42,156 nt of DNA from the NCBI GenBank assembly GCA_035691485.1, contig DASSIZ010000051.1, forward strand, positions 1 to 42,156, read 5' to 3'. Positions 36,177 through 42,156 of this stretch are shown piece by piece (within the stretch, counting starts at the first letter, position 1; the number at the start of each line of letters is the position of its first letter). The notes below the pieces were generated by a model that saw only the letters and a program-made list of their open reading frames with translations, ran no database searches and had not been told where the DNA came from. Position numbers and translations under genes: made by a program. Source of the stretch: Terriglobales bacterium (GTDB lineage: Bacteria; Acidobacteriota; Terriglobia; Terriglobales; Acidobacteriaceae).

Positions 36177-37007
36177 TCATGCCGCGCGCCGCGACTTTTT
36201 CGGCTGCGGTTTCGATTCGTCCTTCCCCGCATGCACCTGGCCCCAGTTCAACAAGCTGACGATAGTCACTCCGCCTAAAATATTTCCCATGGTCGCGAAC
36301 AACAGCCAGTGAAAGAAACTGCTTATCGGCACCGGCCCGGCGAGCGAGGCAGCGATGATTTCGCTGCTGGTGGCGATGCAGTGCGAGAAGTGGCCCGCCC
36401 CGACAACGAAGGTCAGCAGCCAGATCATCGCCACCTGGCCGATGGTCCACTGGCTGGCGGTCACAATCCATGCCACCAGCGCGATCATCCATCCTCCGAT
36501 CACACCGCTCCAGAAGACGTTGCTTGTCGAAGCCGCAACCATGTCCGTGCCCAGCTTGACCAGTTCTTCCATCACCTTCGGCTCCAGCGCCGGAGTGAGC
36601 ACGGCCAGCGCAGCAAACAGGAACGCGCCCGCCACATTCGCCGTGAAGACCACCCCCCAAAGCCGCAACGTGTTACCGACGTGGCGCCGTTCGGTGAGCA
36701 CCAGCACGACAGGATACAGCGTGTTCTCCGTGAACAATTGTTGCCGGCCGATAATCACGGCGATGAAACCCAACGGATACAGCACGTAGGAAATGAAATC
36801 GGTCATCGGCCCCGCGGGCAGCAGCGCGCGCGCAATGGCTACCGACATTCCCGTTAAACCCATGGTGAAGCCGCCTGCCAACCCCGAAATCGCCAGGGCG
36901 CGCGAGCTGCGCCGGAGTTCGTCGCGGCCGCTCTCGGCCGCCTGCCCGAAGATTTCGTGGACTTGGGGGCGGGATGTGTCGATGGAAACGCTTTCGCCGT
37001 CAGCCAT
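36177..37007 (-). CDS. Formate/nitrite transporter (FNT) family channel, YfdC-like
   Basis: Pentameric inner-membrane anion channel of the FNT family. 276 residues with six predicted helices. Conserved parts are residues about 40-60 (AISGLAGGFTMGLTGMSVAIA), GRQQLFTENTLYPVVLV (the FNT L-F-T-E-N motif), TANVAGAF and AGHFSHCIATSSEIIAA. The hydrophilic N-terminus and the basic tail (KPQPKKSRRAA) are as in YfdC-type members rather than FocA/NirC, so the transported anion is uncertain. Its stop overlaps the possible SDR starts. Confidence 0.88.
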   Translation of the reverse strand: MADGESVSIDTSRPQVHEIFGQAAESGRDELRRSSRALAISGLAGGFTMGLTGMSVAIARALLPAGPMTDFISYVLYPLGFIAVIIGRQQLFTENTLYPVVLVLTERRHVGNTLRLWGVVFTANVAGAFLFAALAVLTPALEPKVMEELVKLGTDMVAASTSNVFWSGVIGGWMIALVAWIVTASQWTIGQVAMIWLLTFVVGAGHFSHCIATSSEIIAASLAGPVPISSFFHWLLFATMGNILGGVTIVSLLNWGQVHAGKDESKPQPKKSRRAA

Positions 37008-37086
37008 GCTGGGGGTTAGATGCGGATCAGCGGGGCCGAATCAAGGCATCATCCCGGAGGATGATTGCTACCACCGGTCGGCCCGG

Positions 37087-37413
37087 CTAATCGAGCCCTT
37101 GCTCGATGTGCACGTTCTCGCGCACGATCAGCCGATGCGCCGCCATTTCGCGCAGCTTCGGCAACACTCGTTGCACGTGTTCGTCTGTGTCCACGAACGT
37201 CAGCACCAGCGGCAGTTTTCCTCCAGCGTCCACCAGGGTTGAGGTGTGCACCCGCTGCCGCCCGTTGAACCCGGCCACCGCGTGCAGCACCGTTGCCCCA
37301 GCAACATTTTCCTGCCGCAAGTAATTGAGCAGCTCGATGTGCAAAGGGCGGCGCTGCCACTCGTCGGCCTGATTCAGGTAGATGGTGACTTGAACTGCCA
37401 TTTGGGCAAGCAT
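37087..37413 (-). CDS. DUF190 family protein
   Basis: PII-like fold protein that commonly sits next to crcB. 108 residues from the ATG at 37413 (GAGGG about 9 bases upstream); an ATG at 37401 gives 104 residues starting AVQVTIYLNQ. The family's conserved order is present: VTIYLNQADEWQRRPLHIELLNYLRQENVAGATVLHAVAGFNG, and then LVLTFVDTDEHVQRVLPKLREM, with VHIEQG at the C-terminus. It begins immediately after the crcB stop (coupled). A regulatory or ligand-sensing role in fluoride handling is an inference from the pairing. Confidence 0.9.
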   Translation of the reverse strand: MLAQMAVQVTIYLNQADEWQRRPLHIELLNYLRQENVAGATVLHAVAGFNGRQRVHTSTLVDAGGKLPLVLTFVDTDEHVQRVLPKLREMAAHRLIVRENVHIEQGLD

Positions 37414-37414
37414 T

Positions 37415-37789
37415 CTACAGCGCCCTCGCCAGCGCCGCACCCGCCAGCACCGCCGCCAGGCAGAACAGGTTGTTGGCGATCACGTTCATCGCCAGCAACG
37501 GCAAATGTCCCTGTTCGAAATAGGCGAATGTCTCGAAGGCGTAGCTGGAAAATGTCGTATAGGAGCCGCAGAACCCGATTGCGATCAGCAACCGCCATCG
37601 CGGGTCGGCCAGCACGCGCTCAGTCGTCCAGATCATGAAGAATCCGAGCACCAGGCTTCCCGTAACGTTAATAAGCAACGTTCCGAAGGGAAATGCCACG
37701 TCCATGTGGCGGGTTATGAGTCGGCTCAGAAAGTAACGGGCGTTGGCGCCGATCACGGCGCCCAGGGAAATCCAGAAGACGGCAAGCAC
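37415..37789 (-). CDS. crcB: Fluoride exporter CrcB/FluC
   Basis: Dual-topology fluoride channel of the inner membrane, protecting enolase and pyrophosphatase from fluoride. 124 residues (the usual length) from a GTG at 37789 with GAAGGAG about 9 bases upstream. Longer in-frame sequence upstream is the riboswitch, not protein. Family motifs: GAVIGANARYFLSR (10-23), FPFGTLLINVTGSLVLGF (33-50) and GFCGSYTTFSSYAFET (72-87). Translation is probably under control of the fluoride riboswitch at 37826-37876. First gene of a minus-strand run with DUF190, FNT, SDR and Mrp genes. Confidence 0.96.
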   Translation of the reverse strand: MLAVFWISLGAVIGANARYFLSRLITRHMDVAFPFGTLLINVTGSLVLGFFMIWTTERVLADPRWRLLIAIGFCGSYTTFSSYAFETFAYFEQGHLPLLAMNVIANNLFCLAAVLAGAALARAL

Positions 37790-37825
37790 GCTGGAGTTCT
37801 CCTTCAATTCGGCTCGGGCCGGAAT

Positions 37826-37876
37826 GGTAGGAGTTATCAGCCTTGCAGCAAGGCGGTTAAGGCGAACTCCATCGCC
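37826..37876 (-). promoter_or_regulatory. Fluoride riboswitch (crcB motif) upstream of crcB
   Basis: On the minus strand: GGCGATGGAGTTCGCC, a linker TTAACC, hairpin GCCTT-GCTGC-AAGGC, then TGATAACTCCTACC. This matches the fluoride aptamer: a closing GGCG/CGCC hairpin, a second hairpin, UGAU, and a pseudoknot between GGAGTT and AACTCC. The expression platform is also visible. The 8 bases TGGAGTTC in the aptamer loop are exactly complementary to GAACTCCA at 37792-37799, which begins at the last G of the crcB Shine-Dalgarno. Fluoride binding would hold GGAGTT in the pseudoknot and free the site. Confidence 0.92.
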
Positions 37877-37882
37877 GCACAA

Positions 37883-37911
37883 AGTGTAGCAGACCATCTT
37901 TTAGGTGAGAA
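37883..37911 (-). promoter_or_regulatory. Candidate promoter for the crcB riboswitch transcript
   Basis: On the minus strand TTCTCA (37911-37906) and TACACT (37888-37883) are 17 bases apart, a fair sigma-70-like match (4 of 6 each). The predicted start, about 7 bases after the -10, coincides with the first base of the aptamer at 37876. It lies just after the stop of the hybrid kinase gene, so crcB could also be read through from there. Confidence 0.4.
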
Positions 37912-37918
37912 CCGCAGA

Positions 37919-40264
37919 TCACTTTGCTGCCGCCATCTCCGCGTCCGACGCCTTGGCCTGCGTCGCGTCCGCATCCAGCACCTGGCGGACCTTATTCGCC
38001 AGCGCGGTCAGCGTGAACGGTTTCTGCAGGAATCCGGAAGTCGATTCGATCCCTTGCCGCACCACCATCGATTCGGTATACCCGGAGATGTACAAAATTC
38101 GCGTCTCCGCTCTCACTTCTCGGACCCATCTGCCGAGCTCCGCCCCGCTCATGCCGGGCATGATCACGTCGGTGATCAGCAGGTGAACCTTGTCGCTGGT
38201 GTGCGCAAGCACCTCCTTGGCATCGGCGCCGTTTTTTCCCTGTAAGACGGTGTAGCCGCGCGCAGTCAGGTATTCGCACATGGACTCGCGCACCGCCTCC
38301 TCGTCTTCCACCACCAGGATGGTCTCCGATCCCCGTGGCGGAGGCGCTGCCGCCGGCTGCTCGTCGTCCTTGCCCGCCACCGCATCGGCGCGCGGCAGGT
38401 AGACCTTGATTACGGTTCCATGTCCCGCTTCGCTGTACACCCACACCGATCCGCCACTCTGCTTCACGATGCCGTACACCGTGGGCAGCCCGAGCCCTGT
38501 TCCCTTGCCCCGCTCCTTGGTCGTAAAAAACGGCTCAAAGATGCGCGGCTGGATTTCCGGCGCGATCCCGCACCCGGTGTCGCTGACCGTCAGCATGACG
38601 TGCTCGCCCGGCGAGACGCCCACGTGCAAACGGCAATAGTCCTCGTCCAGCCGTTCATTCGATGTTTCCAACACCAGTTGTCCGCCGCGCGGCATGGCAT
38701 CGCGCGCGTTCACCGCCAGGTTCATGATCACCTGTTCGATCTGCACCGGGTCAGCCTTGACCTTCCACAGCGCTGCGCCTGGCCGTATCATTACCTGGAT
38801 GTCCTCTCCGATCAGGCGGGGCAGCATTTTTCCGATTTCGCCCAGCACCGTGTTCAGGTCCAGCATGCGCGGCGACATCACCTGCTTGCGGCTGAAGGCC
38901 AGCAGTTGCTGCGTCAAGGCTGCCGCCCGGCGCGCCGCCTTTAGAATCTCCTGTGCCTGGTGATGGGCCTTGGCATTCGTCGCGCAGATAGAGTCCGAGA
39001 GCAGCTCAGCGTAGCTGCTGATCACCATCAGAAGGTTGTTGAAGTCGTGCGCTACCCCGCCCGCCAGCTGTCCCACCGCATCCATCTTCTGTGACTGCAG
39101 CAGCTGTTGTTCCAGTGCGCGCCGTTCCGTGATGTCCCGGTCGTTGGAAATGAAGTTTCGAACCTCTCCCCGCTCGTCCACAATCGGGGTGACCGTCTTT
39201 TCCGCCCAGTACAGTTCGCCGTTCTTCTTGCGGTTGATCAGAACGTCGCGGAAGACCTTGCCTTGGAGCAGCGTGCCCCACATCTTCCGATAAAATTCCG
39301 CGTCCTGGCGGCCTGACTTCAGGATGCGCGGCGTCCTGCCTCTAGCCTCCTGCCGCGTATAGCCGGTCAGCGTTTCAAACGCCGGGTTAACGTACTCGAT
39401 CACTCCTTGCGGATCCGTCATGACCACGATGTCGGCCGACTGCTCTACCGCTCTCGACAATTTTTGCAGCGCTTCCTCGGCCCGTTTGCGCTTGGTGGTG
39501 TCCCGTTCATTGATCACCACCGCCCCCACCGCCGGTTCTGCAAGCCGATTCACCCAGACGGCCTCCAGGTAACGCAGTTCTCCGTTCTTATGCGGGCACC
39601 GGTATTCCAGGCGGCACGGCAGGCCGGGCGTGTGCAGCATCGCCAGGAATGTCTCGCGCACGCACGCCCGATCGTCCGGATGGAGCTGCTGGAAAACGCT
39701 GGTTTCCACCAGCTCTTCCGGCGCGTATCCCAGGCAGCTGCGCATGGACTGGCTGGTGTACAGGATGATTCCCTCCGCATCCAGCAGCACGATTGCATCC
39801 GAGCTGTTCTCCACCAGCGCCCGGAAGCGCTGCTCGCTGGCATGCAAGGCGCGCCGTGCCGTCCGTACCGCCTCTTCCTGGGTACGCAACGCCAGCGCAT
39901 AACGGACCGCTGCCTCCAGCGAGGGCACCGTCAACTTCGATTTCAGCAGGTAGTCGGTCGCCCCCGCCTTCATCGCCTGCACCGCCACCTCCTCATCCCC
40001 CTGCCCGGTAAGGAAAATGACAGGCGCGGCCAAACCGCGTTTCTTCAGCTCCCGCAGGACCTCCAGCCCATCCTTTTCTCCCAGCCGGTAATCGAGGAAA
40101 CAGAGGTCGTCGCGCTCGTCGCGCGCCATTTCCAAGGCAGCATCCGCGGTCGCGGCCCGTTCCACCTCCGCGTCGCCCAACGTCTTCTTCAGCAATTGCC
40201 GAAGGAGCAGAAAATCGTCTTCATCGTCCTCGACGACCAGGACTTGAAGTTTTTCCGTCGCCAT
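37919..40264 (-). CDS. Hybrid histidine kinase: REC-PAS-PAS-HisKA-HATPase-REC
   Basis: 781-residue cytoplasmic sensor (no membrane helices). REC1 covers about 5-120 with phospho-acceptor Asp58 (CFLDYRLG) and Lys108. PAS domains are about 142-255 and 268-383. The HisKA phospho-site is His406 in GGVAHDFNNLL, and the ATP-binding domain has NLAVNARDAM (N box), DTGCGI (G1) and GKGTGLGL (G2). REC2 covers about 648-765 with Asp699 (LLITDVIMPGMSG) and Lys748. The family lets one protein take phosphate at both ends. AGGAGG lies 5 bases before the ATG. It follows the Rcp1-like regulator by 8 bases, so part of one signalling operon. Output unknown. Confidence 0.94.
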   Translation of the reverse strand: MATEKLQVLVVEDDEDDFLLLRQLLKKTLGDAEVERAATADAALEMARDERDDLCFLDYRLGEKDGLEVLRELKKRGLAAPVIFLTGQGDEEVAVQAMKAGATDYLLKSKLTVPSLEAAVRYALALRTQEEAVRTARRALHASEQRFRALVENSSDAIVLLDAEGIILYTSQSMRSCLGYAPEELVETSVFQQLHPDDRACVRETFLAMLHTPGLPCRLEYRCPHKNGELRYLEAVWVNRLAEPAVGAVVINERDTTKRKRAEEALQKLSRAVEQSADIVVMTDPQGVIEYVNPAFETLTGYTRQEARGRTPRILKSGRQDAEFYRKMWGTLLQGKVFRDVLINRKKNGELYWAEKTVTPIVDERGEVRNFISNDRDITERRALEQQLLQSQKMDAVGQLAGGVAHDFNNLLMVISSYAELLSDSICATNAKAHHQAQEILKAARRAAALTQQLLAFSRKQVMSPRMLDLNTVLGEIGKMLPRLIGEDIQVMIRPGAALWKVKADPVQIEQVIMNLAVNARDAMPRGGQLVLETSNERLDEDYCRLHVGVSPGEHVMLTVSDTGCGIAPEIQPRIFEPFFTTKERGKGTGLGLPTVYGIVKQSGGSVWVYSEAGHGTVIKVYLPRADAVAGKDDEQPAAAPPPRGSETILVVEDEEAVRESMCEYLTARGYTVLQGKNGADAKEVLAHTSDKVHLLITDVIMPGMSGAELGRWVREVRAETRILYISGYTESMVVRQGIESTSGFLQKPFTLTALANKVRQVLDADATQAKASDAEMAAAK

Positions 40265-40272
40265 CGCGCCTC

Positions 40273-40731
40273 CTAACTGGGCAACACCACCACCTCAAAC
40301 CAGTACTCTCCCAGCGCCTTCATCGCTTCCACCAATCCCAGGAACGTGACCGGCTTGGTGATGAAGGAATTCACCCCCAGCTGGTACGACCGCACTACGT
40401 CTTCCTCGGCGCGCGACGTCGTCAGCACCACTACCGGAATATGCCGCAGCTTCGGGTCCGACTTGATCTCCTTCAGCGCCTCCCGGCCATCCTTGCGCGG
40501 CATGTTCAGGTCCAGCAGGATCAGCGACGGCGCCGGAAAGCCGTTGCTTCCGGCAAACTTGCCTTCGTGCCGCAGGTACTCCATCAGTTCTTCCCCGTCC
40601 TTGACCCGGGAAATTTCATTGCGCAGACGGTTCTCCTTGAGCGCCCGGTCGGTAAGGTAAAAATCGTCGTCGTCATCCTCGGCCAGCAGGATTCGTACTA
40701 GCTCGCCGCCATTTTCATTTCCGTAGTCCAT
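40273..40731 (-). CDS. Single-domain response regulator, Rcp1-like
   Basis: 152-residue receiver without an output domain. LLAEDDDDDFYLTDRAL (15-31) has the acidic pocket, Asp74 in ILLDLNMPRKDG is the phospho-site, LTTS the conserved Thr/Ser region, and ITKPV the Lys. The insert between beta2 and beta3 (about residues 50-70) and the LNMPRKDG loop match the Rcp1/CheY-like group paired with phytochrome-type kinases. GAGGAG lies 6 bases before the ATG at 40731, inside the upstream kinase gene: the genes overlap by 34 bases. It probably takes phosphate from that kinase and passes it on. Confidence 0.93.
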   Translation of the reverse strand: MDYGNENGGELVRILLAEDDDDDFYLTDRALKENRLRNEISRVKDGEELMEYLRHEGKFAGSNGFPAPSLILLDLNMPRKDGREALKEIKSDPKLRHIPVVVLTTSRAEEDVVRSYQLGVNSFITKPVTFLGLVEAMKALGEYWFEVVVLPS

Positions 40732-42156
40732 GCTTCACTCCTCTCGGGTTCGCCGGGCTCAGCTGCTTCAGTCTTGGCCGGCAGAGTTACTACGAACGTC
40801 GCCCCGGCGCCGGGCCGGCTGTGGGCCGTGATTGTTCCTCCATGCCGCGCTACCACCTTGCGGCAGATCGCCAGCCCCATGCCGCTGCCTTCATACTCGT
40901 TGCGCCCGTGCAGCCGCTGGAAGGGCCGGAAAATACGGTCCAGGTACTTCTCGTCGAACCCGATACCGTTGTCGCGAACACTGAGTTCGCACCAGCCTCT
41001 CTCATTGATCTTGCCGGTGATCTCCACCTGCGGCGTCGTGCCCGGCGCCTGGAACTTGAGCGCGTTTCCCAACAGGTTCTGGATCACTTGCCGCACCTGC
41101 ATCGGGTCCGCCATAACTTTCGGCAAGGGTGCAAATTCGATGCGAGCGTGCGTCTTCGCAATCCGCTCTTCCAGATCCGGCAGCACTCCGAAAAGCACGC
41201 TCAGCAGGTCGACCGGCTCCATCGGCTGGGCTCGCGACGCCACCCGCGAGTAAGCCAGCAGCGCCTCAATCAGCACCGACATCCGCTTCGCCGCATTTTG
41301 CATGCGCGCCAGGAAATCCAAACCCAACTCGTCGAGCTTGCCTTCGCAGTGCTCGCGCAGGTGCTCGCCGAAGGCCAGCACCTTGCGGAGCGGCTCTTGC
41401 AGGTCGTGCGAGGCAATCGAGGCGAAGTCCTGCAACTCGGCATTGCTCCTCTCCAGTTCGGCCGCGTAGCGCTTAATGTCCTCTTCCGCCTGCTTGCGCT
41501 CCGTGATGTCGTTACAGGTGCCGACCCATTCCCGGATGGTCTCGCCATCGGCTTCCATGACCGGCACCCCGCGCACCCACATATGGCGGTATTGGCCGTC
41601 CCAACGTCGCACCCGATACTCGACGTTGTACAGCGTGCGCGTCCGTACCGCGTCCGACCACACCGCGTGCGTGCGCTCCCGGTCTTCCGGGTGCACCGCT
41701 TGCAACCATCCCCAGCCACGCACATCCTCTATGCTCTGGCCGGTGATCGCCCGCCACATGGGCATGTCCTCCACCTCCCCCTGCGGGTTCGTGGACCACA
41801 CCACCTGGGCGGTTGCAACCGCCAGCGAGCGATAGCGCTCCTCGCTGTTCTGCAGCGCGGCCTCGGCCCGCTTCCTTTGGCTGATGTCGCGCGCCGCCGC
41901 GAACACGCCGGCAACCTCCCCTCGCGCGTCTTTGAACACGCTCGCGTTGTACAACACCTCCGTTAACCGCCCCGAGGCATGACGGATCGCCAATGGGTAG
42001 TCCCGCACCGATCCATCGGCAAACACCTGCTGGTATCCGGCGCGCGCTTGCTGAGGTTCGGTGAAGTAATCGCAGAAATCACTGCCGAGCAGTCGCTCGC
42101 GGGAGATGCCGGTCACCGCTTCCGTGGCCCGGTTCACATCCGTGATTTTGCCTTCG
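40698..42156 (-). CDS. Multi-PAS histidine kinase, N-terminus cut by window edge
   Basis: About 486 codons are in the window; the open frame continues past the right edge, since EGKITDVNRATEAVTG reads on in frame. At least three PAS/PAC segments precede the kinase: an incomplete one at the edge, one ending NASVFKDARGEVAGVFAAARDIS, and one with YRSLAVATAQVVWST to DITERKQAEED. The HisKA site is His in SIASHDLQEPLRKVL. The ATPase domain contains NLLGNALKF (N box), DNGIGF (G1) and GSGMGLAICRKVV (G2), ending in the family's FVVTLP strand. No membrane helix is in the visible part. The stop lies within the Rcp1-like gene (34-base overlap). Confidence 0.92.
   Translation of the reverse strand, partial: EGKITDVNRATEAVTGISRERLLGSDFCDYFTEPQQARAGYQQVFADGSVRDYPLAIRHASGRLTEVLYNASVFKDARGEVAGVFAAARDISQRKRAEAALQNSEERYRSLAVATAQVVWSTNPQGEVEDMPMWRAITGQSIEDVRGWGWLQAVHPEDRERTHAVWSDAVRTRTLYNVEYRVRRWDGQYRHMWVRGVPVMEADGETIREWVGTCNDITERKQAEEDIKRYAAELERSNAELQDFASIASHDLQEPLRKVLAFGEHLREHCEGKLDELGLDFLARMQNAAKRMSVLIEALLAYSRVASRAQPMEPVDLLSVLFGVLPDLEERIAKTHARIEFAPLPKVMADPMQVRQVIQNLLGNALKFQAPGTTPQVEITGKINERGWCELSVRDNGIGFDEKYLDRIFRPFQRLHGRNEYEGSGMGLAICRKVVARHGGTITAHSRPGAGATFVVTLPAKTEAAEPGEPERSEAWTTEMKMAAS

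Noticed and set aside
37048-37065. Perfect 7-bp stem with a 4-base loop between DUF190 and FNT genes as a terminator
   Set aside because: No T-tract follows it on the minus strand, so I did not call it a terminator. It may still attenuate readthrough.

Overview
The window looks like a chromosomal segment of an acidobacterium, most likely class Terriglobia (Koribacter-like). This is inferred from the gene repertoire rather than from a marker gene: a large TonB-dependent receptor with an N-terminal carboxypeptidase-regulatory-like domain, a secreted S53 peptidase with a string of Ig-like repeats, tandem MacB-type permeases, HpnI, many small secreted or membrane proteins of acidobacterial flavour, and high GC with short AT-rich hairpins in some gene gaps. 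Both window edges cut genes: fabD on the left and a PAS histidine kinase on the right. I see no tRNA, 5S/16S/23S rRNA, CRISPR array or intact insertion sequence.

Layout. 0-2.4 kb (minus): yceD(DUF177)-rpmF-plsX-fabD, the conserved ribosomal-protein/fatty-acid cluster, here without fabH. 2.4-2.9 kb: a decayed type IV pilin fragment and perfect inverted repeats. 2.9-15 kb: mostly single housekeeping and accessory genes on both strands (YtxH, aldo/keto reductase, alanine racemase, alpha/beta hydrolase, crotonase, rpiB, glyA, VOC protein, GT4 glycosyltransferase, LolA-like secreted protein) with several clear hairpin terminators. 14.9-19.8 kb (plus): radical SAM protein, TonB-dependent receptor, STAS anti-anti-sigma protein.

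19.9-26.3 kb is the most irregular stretch. It has a Cys-rich hypothetical gene, then a gene-poor area with a tight cluster of DnaA-box-like 9-mers, then a 3.6-kb S53 peptidase gene. The RNase P RNA gene (rnpB, minus) follows. A 19/20-bp copy of the rnpB 3' end lies 4.3 kb downstream of rnpB in the same orientation, so the peptidase segment is bracketed as in an island integrated at the 3' end of an RNA gene.

26.3-30.3 kb (plus): two adjacent MacB/FtsX-type permeases without an ATPase gene, then an HpnI-like glycosyltransferase.

30.3-37.9 kb (minus): a compact ion-homeostasis block. Read in transcription order it is a fluoride riboswitch, crcB/fluC, DUF190, an FNT-family channel, a membrane-anchored SDR, and a seven-gene Mrp/Mbh-type cation/proton antiporter module (E-F-G-MbhD-MbhE/B-C-D). 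The antiporter genes overlap or nearly abut. The module lacks the large ND5-like MrpA domain, so it resembles the antiporter half of archaeal membrane-bound hydrogenases rather than a classical Mrp complex.

37.9-42.2 kb (minus): a signalling cassette of a multi-PAS histidine kinase, a single-domain Rcp1-like response regulator, and a REC-PAS-PAS-kinase-REC hybrid. The fluoride riboswitch promoter lies just downstream of it.
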